Positions 50,189-58,722 of a stretch of DNA of 64,000 bases are shown here, piece by piece (positions within the stretch are counted from its first letter, which is position 1; the number at the start of each line of letters is the position of its first letter). The position numbers and the translations under genes were made by a program. Under the pieces are notes generated by a model, which saw only the letters and a list, made by a program, of their open reading frames with translations, did not search any database and had not been told where the DNA came from. Source of the stretch: Paracoccus sp. N5 (lineage in GTDB: Bacteria > Pseudomonadota > Alphaproteobacteria > Rhodobacterales > Rhodobacteraceae); contig NZ_AQUO01000002.1 of NCBI RefSeq assembly GCF_000371965.1, forward strand, positions 760,001 to 824,000, read 5' to 3'.

Positions 50189-51793
50189 ATGACCCGCCTG
50201 TTCCTGACCACCGCGCTGGCCTGCGCCATCGCCCTGCCCGCCTTTGCCGTCCAGCCCGCCGAGGGCGAGAAGCTGGCCGAGAACCAGAGCTATACCTTCT
50301 GGCTGCTCGATGCGATCAAGACCGCCGACCCGCACAAGAACACCGATGTCGAGGGTTCGGACATCATCCGGCAGCTGTTCGAGGGCCTGTTGAACGAGGA
50401 TCCCAAGGGCGCGCCGATCCCCGGGGTCGCGACCGGCTTCGACCTGTCGGACGACAAGCTGACCTATACCTTCCACCTGCGCCCCGAGGCGAAATGGTCG
50501 AACGGCGATCCGGTCACCGCGGGCGATTTCGTCTATAGCTGGCGTCGCCTGGCCGATCCGGCCACCGCCAGCGAATATGCCTGGTTCATGGAACTGATGA
50601 ACGTCGAGAATGCCACGGCCGTGGTCAAGGGCGAGAAGAAGCCCGAGGAACTGGGCGTCAAGGCCGTGGACGAGCACAGCTTCCAGGTCAAGCTGACCGC
50701 GCCGACGCCCTATTTTCCCAAGATGGTCACGCATGCCTCGACCTTCCCGGTCAACCAGAAGGTCGTCGAGGCCGAGGGCGACGCCTGGACCCAGCCCGGC
50801 AAGCTGGTCGGCAACGGCGCCTATGTGCTGAAAAGCCACGACCTGGGTGTGCAGATCAGCATGGACAAGAACCCGGAATACTGGGACGCCGCCAATGTGG
50901 TAATGGAGCATATCAAGGGCCTGACGGTCAACGACAACAACATCGCCCTGACCCGTTACCAGGCCGGCGAGCTGGACCGGGTGCAGATCCCCGCCGGGCA
51001 ATATCCGCGGCTCAAGGAGCAGTTCCCGGATCAGGCCATCTCGATCCCCTATTCCTGCACCTATGCCTATCTGTTCAACGTCGGCGACAAGGCCCCCGAG
51101 GCGCTGAAGGACGTGCGCGTGCGCAAGGCGCTCAGCTATGCCATGCAGCGCGACGTGGTGGTGAACCAGATCCTGCAAGGCGGCCAGAAACCGGCCTACA
51201 ACTGGACGCATTGGGCCATCGAGGGCTTCCAGATGCCCGAGATCGACTATGCCGGCTGGACCCAGGCCGAGCGGCTGGAAAAGGCCAAGGCACTGCTGGC
51301 CGAGGCCGGCTATGGTCCCGACAAGCCGCTGAAGCTGACCCTGCAATACAACACCGACGAGAACCACAAGAAGATCGCCGTCGCCGCGCAGCAGTTCTAC
51401 AAGCAGTTGGGCGTGCAGATCGAGCTGAACAACGTCGAGTGGAAGGTGCACACCGACCGCATGCAGTCGCAGGATTTCCAGATGGCCCGCTATGCCTGGT
51501 GCGCGGATTATAACGAGGCCTCGACCTTCCTCGACTATTTCCGCAGCACGGGCATGAACTACGGCAAATATTCCAACCCGGAATTCGACAAGCTGATGGA
51601 CCAGTCGAAAACCTCGGCCGATCCGAACCAGCAATATACCGCGGCCGAGAAGATCCTGGCCGAGGACATGCCGCTGGTGCCGATCTATCAATATGCCAAG
51701 GTCGACATGATCCGCGACGACATCAAGGGCCTGCCGACCGAGAACGTGATGAACGACTGGTATGCCAAGGACATCTACCGCATCCAGAAGTAA
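50189..51793 (+). CDS. oppA: Periplasmic oligopeptide-binding protein (OppA family)
   Basis: A 534-residue solute-binding protein of the SBP type 5 family. Signal peptide MTRLFLTTALACAIALPAFA; mature start near residue 21. Family landmarks: DPHKNTDVEGSDIIRQLFEG, LTYTFHLRPEAKWSNGDPVT, VRVRKALSYAMQRDVV and WCADYNEASTFLDYF. OppA-like spacing suggests oligopeptides, possibly murein peptides as with MppA. GAGAGAGG precedes the ATG at 50189. It is first in a five-gene transporter operon. Confidence 0.92.
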   Translation: MTRLFLTTALACAIALPAFAVQPAEGEKLAENQSYTFWLLDAIKTADPHKNTDVEGSDIIRQLFEGLLNEDPKGAPIPGVATGFDLSDDKLTYTFHLRPEAKWSNGDPVTAGDFVYSWRRLADPATASEYAWFMELMNVENATAVVKGEKKPEELGVKAVDEHSFQVKLTAPTPYFPKMVTHASTFPVNQKVVEAEGDAWTQPGKLVGNGAYVLKSHDLGVQISMDKNPEYWDAANVVMEHIKGLTVNDNNIALTRYQAGELDRVQIPAGQYPRLKEQFPDQAISIPYSCTYAYLFNVGDKAPEALKDVRVRKALSYAMQRDVVVNQILQGGQKPAYNWTHWAIEGFQMPEIDYAGWTQAERLEKAKALLAEAGYGPDKPLKLTLQYNTDENHKKIAVAAQQFYKQLGVQIELNNVEWKVHTDRMQSQDFQMARYAWCADYNEASTFLDYFRSTGMNYGKYSNPEFDKLMDQSKTSADPNQQYTAAEKILAEDMPLVPIYQYAKVDMIRDDIKGLPTENVMNDWYAKDIYRIQK

Positions 51794-51856
51794 GTCTCGG
51801 GGGCGGCCCGGCGCCGCCCCTGAACACGTCCGGCACCTGTCCTTGGGAACCTGCGC

Positions 51857-52774
51857 ATGTTCGGCTTCATCCTTCGGCGGCTCGCGGTCGCCATCCCGAC
51901 GCTGCTTCTGCTGATCGTCGTTTCCTTCCTGCTGATGCACGCCGCGCCCGGCGGCCCCTTCACGCAGGAACGCGCCCTGCCGCCGCAGGTGCTGGCCAAC
52001 CTGAACGCCAAATACGGGCTCGACGATCCGCTGTGGCGGCAGATCGTCAACTATGTCTGGGGCATCGTCGCGCATTTCGACTTCGGCCCCAGCTTCGTCT
52101 ATCCCGACCGCTCGGTGAACCAGATCATCGCCGCCGGCTTCCCGGTGACGCTGACCTATGGCGGCATCGCCTTCGTCGTGGCGGTGGCGGTGGGCGTGTC
52201 CCTGGGCGTCGCGGCGGCGATCCGGCAGAACAGCTGGCTCGACTACCTCGCCGTCGGCGTCTCGATCGGGGCGCAGGTGCTGCCGAACTTCGTCATGGCG
52301 CCGATCCTGGTCCTGGTGTTCACGCTGTGGCTGGGCTGGCTGCCGGGCGGCGGCTGGGGTGGGCCGATCTACTGGATCATGCCGGTGGTGGCGCTCTCGA
52401 CCAGCTTCATGGCCTCGATTGCGCGCATCACCCGGTCGTCAATGCTGGAGGTGCTGGGTTCCAACCACATCCGCACCGCCCGCGCCAAGGGCCTGCCCGA
52501 GTCGCGCGTCATCCTGCGCCATGCGCTGAAACCGGCGCTGTTGCCGGTCATCAGCTACCTGGGCCCGGCCTTCGTCACCATGATCACCGGCTCGGTCGTG
52601 GTCGATATGTATTTCTCGACTGGCGGCATCGGCCGCAGCTTCGTCGATTCGGCGCTGAACCGCGACTATGCGGTGATGATGGGCATCACCATCCTGGTGG
52701 GCGCGCTGACCATCTTCTTCAACCTGGTCGTGGACGTGCTTTACGCATGGATCGACCCGAAGATCCGGTATTGA
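51857..52774 (+). CDS. oppB: Oligopeptide ABC transporter permease OppB
   Basis: A 305-residue permease with six helices. N-terminal MFGFILRRLAVAIPTLLLLI, the LSLGVAAAI-type helix, and the EAA-loop region TRSSMLEVLGSNHIRTARAK-GLPE followed by HALKPALLPVISYLGP are typical. The C-terminus ends VDVLYAWIDPKIRY, as in OppB. The next gene begins 3 bases after its stop. Confidence 0.93.
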   Translation: MFGFILRRLAVAIPTLLLLIVVSFLLMHAAPGGPFTQERALPPQVLANLNAKYGLDDPLWRQIVNYVWGIVAHFDFGPSFVYPDRSVNQIIAAGFPVTLTYGGIAFVVAVAVGVSLGVAAAIRQNSWLDYLAVGVSIGAQVLPNFVMAPILVLVFTLWLGWLPGGGWGGPIYWIMPVVALSTSFMASIARITRSSMLEVLGSNHIRTARAKGLPESRVILRHALKPALLPVISYLGPAFVTMITGSVVVDMYFSTGGIGRSFVDSALNRDYAVMMGITILVGALTIFFNLVVDVLYAWIDPKIRY

Positions 52775-52777
52775 GCC

Positions 52778-53701
52778 ATGATCGAGACTCGGAAAATGCA
52801 GTCGCTGGCCGCCCGCCTGTCGCAGCCCGAAGTCAAGGGCCGCAGCCCCTGGGCCGACGCCCGCCGCCGCTTTCGCCGCAACAGGGCGGCCATGGTCAGC
52901 CTGGCCGTGCTGATCCTGGTCGGGCTGTTCGCGATCTTCGGCAATCAGCTCGCCGCCTGGCCGAATGACGAGATGGATTTCTCGGTCATGGGCCAGGCCG
53001 CGCAACTGGGCGCGCCCAGTTGGCAGAACGGGCATTACTTCGGCACCGACGACCTGGGCCGCGACCTGTTCTCGCGCACGGTGCAGGGCACCCAGGTCTC
53101 GCTGCTGGTCGGGCTGATCGGCGCCGGCATCGCGGTGATCGTCGGCACGCTTTACGGCGCCACCGCCGGCTATGTCGGCGGCCGCACCGATGCGGTGATG
53201 ATGCGCGCGGTCGATGTGCTGATGTCGATCCCCTATATGTTCGTGCTGATCCTGCTCTTGGTGATCTTCGGCCGCTCGATGTCGATGCTGTTCCTGGGCA
53301 TCGGCCTGATCTCCTGGCTGGACATGAGCCGGATCGTGCGCGGCCAGACCCTCAGCCTGAAACACCGCGAATTCATCGAGGCCGCCCGCGCCGCCGGCGT
53401 CCCGGGGTGGCGGATCGTGCTGCGCCATATCGTGCCGAACCTCTTGGGCGTGGTCGCGGTCTATGCCACGCTGCTGGTGCCGCTGATGATCCTGTCGGAA
53501 AGCTTCATCAGCTTCCTCGGCCTCGGCGTGCAGGAGCCCTTGACCTCCTGGGGCGCGCTGATCTCCGAGGGCGCGGGGACGATGAACTACGGCACGCTCT
53601 GGCAGCTGATGTTCCCGCTGTTTTTCTTCTGCATCACGCTCTTCGCCTTCTTCTTCGTCGGCGACGGCTTGCGCGATGCGCTGGACCCGAAGGATCGCTG
53701 A
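52778..53701 (+). CDS. oppC: Oligopeptide ABC transporter permease OppC
   Basis: A 307-residue permease. After a cytoplasmic N-terminus with SPWADARRRFRRNRAAMVSL it shows HYFGTDDLGRDLFSRTVQGT, the OppC/DppC signature, then six helices. The EAA segment is HREFIEAARAAGVPGWRIVL-RH, with the ending FVGDGLRDALDPKDR. It forms the channel with OppB. Confidence 0.94.
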   Translation: MIETRKMQSLAARLSQPEVKGRSPWADARRRFRRNRAAMVSLAVLILVGLFAIFGNQLAAWPNDEMDFSVMGQAAQLGAPSWQNGHYFGTDDLGRDLFSRTVQGTQVSLLVGLIGAGIAVIVGTLYGATAGYVGGRTDAVMMRAVDVLMSIPYMFVLILLLVIFGRSMSMLFLGIGLISWLDMSRIVRGQTLSLKHREFIEAARAAGVPGWRIVLRHIVPNLLGVVAVYATLLVPLMILSESFISFLGLGVQEPLTSWGALISEGAGTMNYGTLWQLMFPLFFFCITLFAFFFVGDGLRDALDPKDR

Positions 53702-53702
53702 C

Positions 53703-54728
53703 ATGGCGCTGCTGGAAATCCGCGACCTGAACGTGCGCTTCGCCACCACCGATGGCGAGGTCTCGGCCGTGAACGGCATCGACCTGGACGTGGCCAAGGG
53801 CCAGACCCTGGGCATCGTCGGCGAAAGCGGCTCGGGCAAGTCGCAGTTGGCGTTCTCGATCATGGGGCTTCTGGCGCGGAACGGCCGCGCCACGGGCTCG
53901 GTCCGCTTCGACGGCGCCGAGATCCTGAACGCCCCGCCCCAGGTGCTGAACCGCATCCGCGCCCGCGGCATCGCCATGGTGTTCCAGGACCCGATGACCA
54001 GCCTGAACCCCTATATGCGGGTCTCGGACCAGATGGCCGAGGTCCTGATGCTGCACAAGGGCCTGGGCAAGGCGGCCGCCGTGGCCGAGGCGGCGCGCAT
54101 GCTGGACGCGGTCAGGATCCCCGACGCGCGCGGGCGCATCCGGCTTTATCCGCACGAGTTCTCGGGCGGCATGCGCCAGCGGGTGATGATCGCCATGGCG
54201 CTGCTCTGCCGGCCGGAACTGCTGATCGCGGATGAGCCGACGACGGCGCTGGACGTAACCGTGCAGGCGCAGATCATGGCGTTGCTGGCCGATCTGCAAC
54301 GCGAATTCGGCATGGCGATGATCCTCATCACCCATGACCTGGGCGTGGTCGCGGGGTCATGCGAGCGGGTCATGGTCATGTATGGCGGCCGGATCATGGA
54401 GCGCGCGCCGGTCGCGCCGATCTTTGCCAACCCGGCGCATCCCTATACCCAGGGGCTGCTCGCCGCGATCCCGCGCGTGGACCAGCAGGGCGAGCGGCTG
54501 ATGGCGATCCCCGGCAGCCCGCCCAACATGACCGCGCCGCCGCCCGGCTGCCCCTTCGCGCCGCGCTGCGCCTATGTGCGGGCGGAATGCGAGACGATGC
54601 CGCCCCTGGACGCCTTTGCCCCCGGGCGCGAGCGCGCCTGCCACGCCCCGGTCGCCGAGGTCCGCGCCGGCCCGCCCTTGCTGCCCGACCAGCCGGAAGC
54701 CGCCGCCATCGAGGAGCTTCAGCCATGA
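53703..54728 (+). CDS. oppD: Oligopeptide ABC transporter ATPase OppD
   Basis: A 341-residue ATPase: Walker A GESGSGKSQLAFS near residues 41-53, signature YPHEFSGGMRQRVMIA, Walker B LLIADEPTTALDVTVQ, and the C-terminal oligopeptide-transporter region with PPGCPFAPRCAYVRAECE, whose cysteines bind an iron-sulfur cluster in relatives. It starts one base after oppC and overlaps oppF by ATGA. Confidence 0.94.
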   Translation: MALLEIRDLNVRFATTDGEVSAVNGIDLDVAKGQTLGIVGESGSGKSQLAFSIMGLLARNGRATGSVRFDGAEILNAPPQVLNRIRARGIAMVFQDPMTSLNPYMRVSDQMAEVLMLHKGLGKAAAVAEAARMLDAVRIPDARGRIRLYPHEFSGGMRQRVMIAMALLCRPELLIADEPTTALDVTVQAQIMALLADLQREFGMAMILITHDLGVVAGSCERVMVMYGGRIMERAPVAPIFANPAHPYTQGLLAAIPRVDQQGERLMAIPGSPPNMTAPPPGCPFAPRCAYVRAECETMPPLDAFAPGRERACHAPVAEVRAGPPLLPDQPEAAAIEELQP

Positions 54729-55732
54729 CCCCGCTGCTTTCCGCGCGCGACCTGCGCGTGACCTTCGATGTGCCGCAGCCCGGCGCCCTGCCCTGGTCGA
54801 AGCCGCGCCAGCTGCATGCCGTGGGTGGCGTCAGCTTCGACCTGATGCCGGGCGAGACGCTGGGCGTGGTCGGCGAATCCGGCTCGGGCAAATCGACGCT
54901 GGCGCGGGCGCTGATCGGGCTGGTGCCGGCCACGGGGCGCGCGGTCTGGCAGGACGGCACCGACCTGATCGGGCTGTCGCCACGCAAGATGCTGAAATAC
55001 CGCAGCGAAATCCAGATGGTGTTCCAGGATCCGCTGGCCAGTCTCGACCCGCGCATGACCGTGGGCCAGATCATCGCCGAGCCGCTGGTCACCCATCGCA
55101 AGGGCCCGTCGCGCGCCGAGGTCAAGACCCGCGTCAAGGACATGATGGACCGCGTCGGCCTGCTGCCGAACCAGATCAACCGCTATCCGCATGAATTCTC
55201 GGGCGGGCAATGCCAGCGCATCGGCATCGCCCGCGCCCTGATCGTCGAGCCCAGGCTGGTGATCTGCGACGAGCCGGTCTCGGCGCTGGATGTCTCGATC
55301 CAGGCCCAGGTCATCAACCTGATGGGCGACCTGCAACGCGATCTCGGCCTGGCGCTGATCTTCATCGCGCATGACCTCTCGGTGGTGAAGCATATCAGCG
55401 ACCGGGTGCTGGTGATGTATCTGGGCCGGGTGATGGAACTGGCCGAGGCGCAGGCGCTTTATGCCGACCCGCAGCATCCCTATACCCAGGCGCTGCTCTC
55501 GGCCGTGCCGATCCCCGACCCGGCGCTGGAGCGCGACAAGCGCATGATCCCGCTGGGCGGCGAGCTGCCCAGCCCGATGAACCCGCCCTCGGGCTGCGTC
55601 TTCCGCACCCGCTGCCCGCGCGCCGAAGCCCGCTGCGCGGCTGAACGACCGGCGCTGACCGGCGGCGCGCATCTGACCGCCTGCCATTTCCCCGGCGCGC
55701 TGACGCCGCAGGAACTGGCCGCGGCCGGTTGA
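54725..55732 (+). CDS. oppF: Oligopeptide ABC transporter ATPase OppF
   Basis: A 335-residue partner ATPase: Walker A GESGSGKSTLARA near residues 54-66, Q-loop QMVFQDPLASLDPRM, signature YPHEFSGGQCQRIGIARAL, Walker B LVICDEPVSALD, and the C-terminal cysteine region PSGCVFRTRCPRAEARC. The insertion LPWSKPRQLHAVGGVSFDL near the N-terminus is usual for OppF. It is last in the transporter operon; a short flavin-binding gene follows in the same direction. Confidence 0.94.
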   Translation: MTPLLSARDLRVTFDVPQPGALPWSKPRQLHAVGGVSFDLMPGETLGVVGESGSGKSTLARALIGLVPATGRAVWQDGTDLIGLSPRKMLKYRSEIQMVFQDPLASLDPRMTVGQIIAEPLVTHRKGPSRAEVKTRVKDMMDRVGLLPNQINRYPHEFSGGQCQRIGIARALIVEPRLVICDEPVSALDVSIQAQVINLMGDLQRDLGLALIFIAHDLSVVKHISDRVLVMYLGRVMELAEAQALYADPQHPYTQALLSAVPIPDPALERDKRMIPLGGELPSPMNPPSGCVFRTRCPRAEARCAAERPALTGGAHLTACHFPGALTPQELAAAG

Positions 55733-55763
55733 ACGCAACCATGGCGCCGCGCATCATCCGGCC

Positions 55764-56249
55764 ATGACACAGGATCCGATTCGCCAGACCACCGACGACG
55801 CCCGCGCCATGGCCCGCGACTTGCTGGCCCAGGCGCGCCACGCCAGCCTCGGCACGCTCGACCCCGAAACCGGCGCGCCGCTGGTGACGCGCATCGCGCT
55901 GCAGACCGATGCCGACGGCGCGCCGCTGGCGCTGCTCTCGGGCCTCGCGGCGCATAGCCGCGCGATCGCCGCCGATCCGCGTGTCGGCCTGATGCTGGTG
56001 GCCGAAGCGGCCAAGGGCGACGCCATGACCCATGCCCGGCTGTCGATCCTGGGCCGCGCCCGGCCCGCCCCGGCGGACGAGGCGCGCCGGGCGCTGTGGC
56101 TGGCGCGCGACCCCAAGGCCAAGGTCTATCTCGACCTGCCCGACTTCCGCTTCTGGCGCATCGAGCCGCTCTCAGGGCTCCTCAACGCCGGCTTCGGCCA
56201 GGCCTTCCGGCTCGGGCCCGCCGACATGCTGAAACCCCCGGCGGAGTGA
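55764..56249 (+). CDS. HugZ/pyridoxamine-5'-phosphate-oxidase-like flavin-binding protein
   Basis: A 161-residue split-barrel protein. ARHASLGTLDPETGAPLVTR opens the FMN-binding barrel, and LLSGLAAHSRAIAADPRVGLMLV is conserved in HugZ/HutZ-type haem-degradation proteins and related oxidases. The usual C-terminal DUF2470 domain of haem-degrading HugZ is absent, so haem cleavage is not certain; general FMN-dependent oxidoreductase is the safe call. It ends 40 bases before the convergent beta-helix gene. Confidence 0.78.
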   Translation: MTQDPIRQTTDDARAMARDLLAQARHASLGTLDPETGAPLVTRIALQTDADGAPLALLSGLAAHSRAIAADPRVGLMLVAEAAKGDAMTHARLSILGRARPAPADEARRALWLARDPKAKVYLDLPDFRFWRIEPLSGLLNAGFGQAFRLGPADMLKPPAE

Positions 56250-56288
56250 TCCGCCGGAGGCCTCGGGAGAACCCTTTTCCAGAAAACC

Positions 56289-58583
56289 CTAGTCCGGGTT
56301 GTCCATCCGCGCCCGGATGCTGACCGAGCCCCGCGCCGCCGCGTTCCAGTTCAGCGCGATCTGGCGCTGGTTCGCCGACAGCTGCGTCTGCACCCAGGGC
56401 ATCTCGCTGATCCGGGCATTGGCGGCATTGGTGATGGCGCTGGTCGCGACCACGGATTGCACGTTGCGCACCCAGCCGTTGAACGGCAGCGCCTTGTCCA
56501 CCGTGATCACCCAGCGGTTCGAGGCCGTGGCCTGGCTGTGGCTGATGTCGACCGGATTGGCGACATAGGTGTTCACGCCGTTGAACATATTGCCCTGGAA
56601 CTGGATATTGCGCATGCGCTGGTAGTTCAGGTCGGCAAAGGTGGTGTCGACCTTGTCGATGCGGGTGATCTTGTTGTTCAGCGACTTGAACACATTGCCC
56701 ATCACCGCCAGCCCGTGGATGAAATGCCCGGTGCCATAGGGCTTCACCACCAGCCAGTTGAAGCCCAGCGTGGTGTTCGAGGCCAGGAAGGTGTTGCCGG
56801 TGATGGTCAGCCCGCCGAAGGAATATTCGTCGCCCAGGAAATCCGGCGCCGCGTCGTGCTCGTTGGTCCATTCGATCGAGCAATTGTCGATGTAATTGCC
56901 GGTGATCGTCGCCTGCACATTGGTCTGGGTCAGGATCAGCCCGCCGAAGCGCACGCCGTTCTGGGCATTGTCGCCCTGGAACCAGTGGTTGCCCTCGATC
57001 ATGTGGCCGCCGCCGTTCATCACCGCGAAATGCGCGAAGCGGATGAAGCGGCTGTGGCGGATCTTGGTGTCGTTGTTGTTGATGTTGATGGCGATGCTCT
57101 TGCGGTTCTGCGCCAGGTCGCCCATCTCGTTCGACAGGAACTCGCAGCGGTCCACCAGCATGCCCTGGCAGCCGGTGCCGATCGAGGTGATGCCGCGATC
57201 CCTGGGCCGGGTGAAATAGCAGTCGCGGATGCAGTTCATCGTGCCGGTCTTGGCCAGCATGATGCCGCTGGCATTGCCCTCCAGCAGGAATTCGATGTCG
57301 TCGAAGTTGAAGCGGCTGAGCTGCTCCATGCCCGAGAAATCCAGCGCATAGCGATAGCGCTCGAACGTATAGGTCCGGGTGCCCGGACCACCGTAAAGCG
57401 GATTGGACAGCGTCAGCGTGCCCTGGGCCACGTTCTTCTCGCGCACATAGACCTCGCGCCCGACGCCGTTGCCGATGACGCGCGAGCCGATCTCGATATT
57501 GGCGACATTGGCGACGCCCGACAGCGTCAGCGACTGGTTGACGGCATAGGTCGCGACCGAGGTGACGCTGCCCGTGTCCCAGGCCGGGCCCGCCACAATG
57601 GCGATCTGGCCGTTCGCGATCACCCGGCGGTTGGCGAAGCTGGTCATGCCCGGCACGGCATCGGTGATGACCAGCGGCTCGGTCAGGTGGACGACGCGGC
57701 CGCACAGGTTCAGGACCGCATGGTCGGTAAAGCCCAGCAGCGCCTGAAGCCCGCGCTTCAGCCCCTCGGTCTCGTCGCCGAAGGCCGAGGCATAGCTTGG
57801 AAAGTCGAAGCTGCGCGTCAGCGCCAGCCGGGCCGCGCGCGGCATCTTCAGCGTGCCGGTGAAGCGGATCGGCGAGGCGATGCTCAGGTCCGAGCCGATG
57901 TAGAACACGCCGGCCGGCACCAGGATGCCGCGTCCGGCCGCAGCCTGGTCGGCGGCGACGAAGGCGGCGCGGTCGTCCGCCGTGCCATTGCCGATGGCGC
58001 CGAAATCGCGCACGTCGACCCAGTCCAGCATGTCGGGCACGAAGGCCGCCGTCACATCCTCGATGACGATGCTCTCGATGCGGATCGAGCCGTTGTTGTC
58101 GCCGATCAGGTCCAGGCCGAAATGGCCGAAGACCGCATTGCGCCCCCAGGCCATGTCGACGCCGTCACGGCGCCCGGTGCCGACCACGGCCGCGACCTCG
58201 ACCACCTGGCCATAGCCCGGCAGCGTCACCGCCGGCCCGGTCTGGGTCACGCCGGCGACATTGGTGCCGGCGGCATTGCCGGCAAAGCCCGCGATGCGCA
58301 CCTGCGGCAGGTTGCCGGCGATGGCCTTGACCCGGGCCGAGATGCGCAGATAGCTGCCGGGGTTGATCGGCGTGCGCTGCATGTAGCGCAGCGATGTCAC
58401 CGTCTCCTGCTTCAGGATCTCGAGGCAGCTGCCGAAATCCTCGTCCGCCGGGACCAGCGCGGCATTGGCCGCCCCCGCCCAGGTCGGAGAGCCCGCCCGC
58501 CCGTCGGTCTGGGACCACTGATTCAGTCCCAGCCGGAAGGCGCGCGGCATCAGCGACTGGTTCCCGATAATCGCAATGGTCAT
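56289..58583 (-). CDS. Right-handed beta-helix (pectate-lyase-superfamily/GH28-related) protein; possible GTA head-spike GhsB homologue
   Basis: A 764-residue protein without a signal peptide. An N-terminal domain (about 1-180) is followed by WVDVRDFGAIGNGTADDRAA near residues 187-206, the start of a pectate-lyase-3-type beta-helix. Asn/Gly-rich coils continue to about 680 (for example NINNNDTKIRHSRFIRF, MVIEGN-like turns and ITGNTFLASN), then a short C-terminal domain. Such single-chain helices form trimeric phage tailspikes. A perfect CtrA site 73 bases upstream (58656-58671) and lack of any polysaccharide-degradation neighbours make a phage-like or gene-transfer-agent spike plausible; this is inference. 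A carbohydrate-active enzyme is the alternative. Confidence 0.65.
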   Translation of the reverse strand: MTIAIIGNQSLMPRAFRLGLNQWSQTDGRAGSPTWAGAANAALVPADEDFGSCLEILKQETVTSLRYMQRTPINPGSYLRISARVKAIAGNLPQVRIAGFAGNAAGTNVAGVTQTGPAVTLPGYGQVVEVAAVVGTGRRDGVDMAWGRNAVFGHFGLDLIGDNNGSIRIESIVIEDVTAAFVPDMLDWVDVRDFGAIGNGTADDRAAFVAADQAAAGRGILVPAGVFYIGSDLSIASPIRFTGTLKMPRAARLALTRSFDFPSYASAFGDETEGLKRGLQALLGFTDHAVLNLCGRVVHLTEPLVITDAVPGMTSFANRRVIANGQIAIVAGPAWDTGSVTSVATYAVNQSLTLSGVANVANIEIGSRVIGNGVGREVYVREKNVAQGTLTLSNPLYGGPGTRTYTFERYRYALDFSGMEQLSRFNFDDIEFLLEGNASGIMLAKTGTMNCIRDCYFTRPRDRGITSIGTGCQGMLVDRCEFLSNEMGDLAQNRKSIAININNNDTKIRHSRFIRFAHFAVMNGGGHMIEGNHWFQGDNAQNGVRFGGLILTQTNVQATITGNYIDNCSIEWTNEHDAAPDFLGDEYSFGGLTITGNTFLASNTTLGFNWLVVKPYGTGHFIHGLAVMGNVFKSLNNKITRIDKVDTTFADLNYQRMRNIQFQGNMFNGVNTYVANPVDISHSQATASNRWVITVDKALPFNGWVRNVQSVVATSAITNAANARISEMPWVQTQLSANQRQIALNWNAAARGSVSIRARMDNPD

Positions 58584-58655
58584 GCCAATTCTCCCTAATC
58601 CAGATCAAGCGAGGCGGATGCCCGCGCGGTCTGTTCAGAATTTGGCAATCCCGCG

Positions 58656-58671
58656 TTAACCAGTCGTTAAC
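58656..58671. promoter_or_regulatory. CtrA binding site upstream of the beta-helix gene
   Basis: TTAA-CCAGTCG-TTAAC is an exact match to the CtrA consensus TTAA-N7-TTAAC. The reverse strand also reads TTAA-CGACTGG-TTAAC, so it matches in both directions. It lies in the 139-bp gap between the lysS stop and the start of the beta-helix gene and can serve only the latter. Confidence 0.75.
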
Positions 58672-58722
58672 CCGCCGCGCGCGGCAACGCCGCTACGCGC
58701 AACGGGCATTTTCAAAGCCGGA

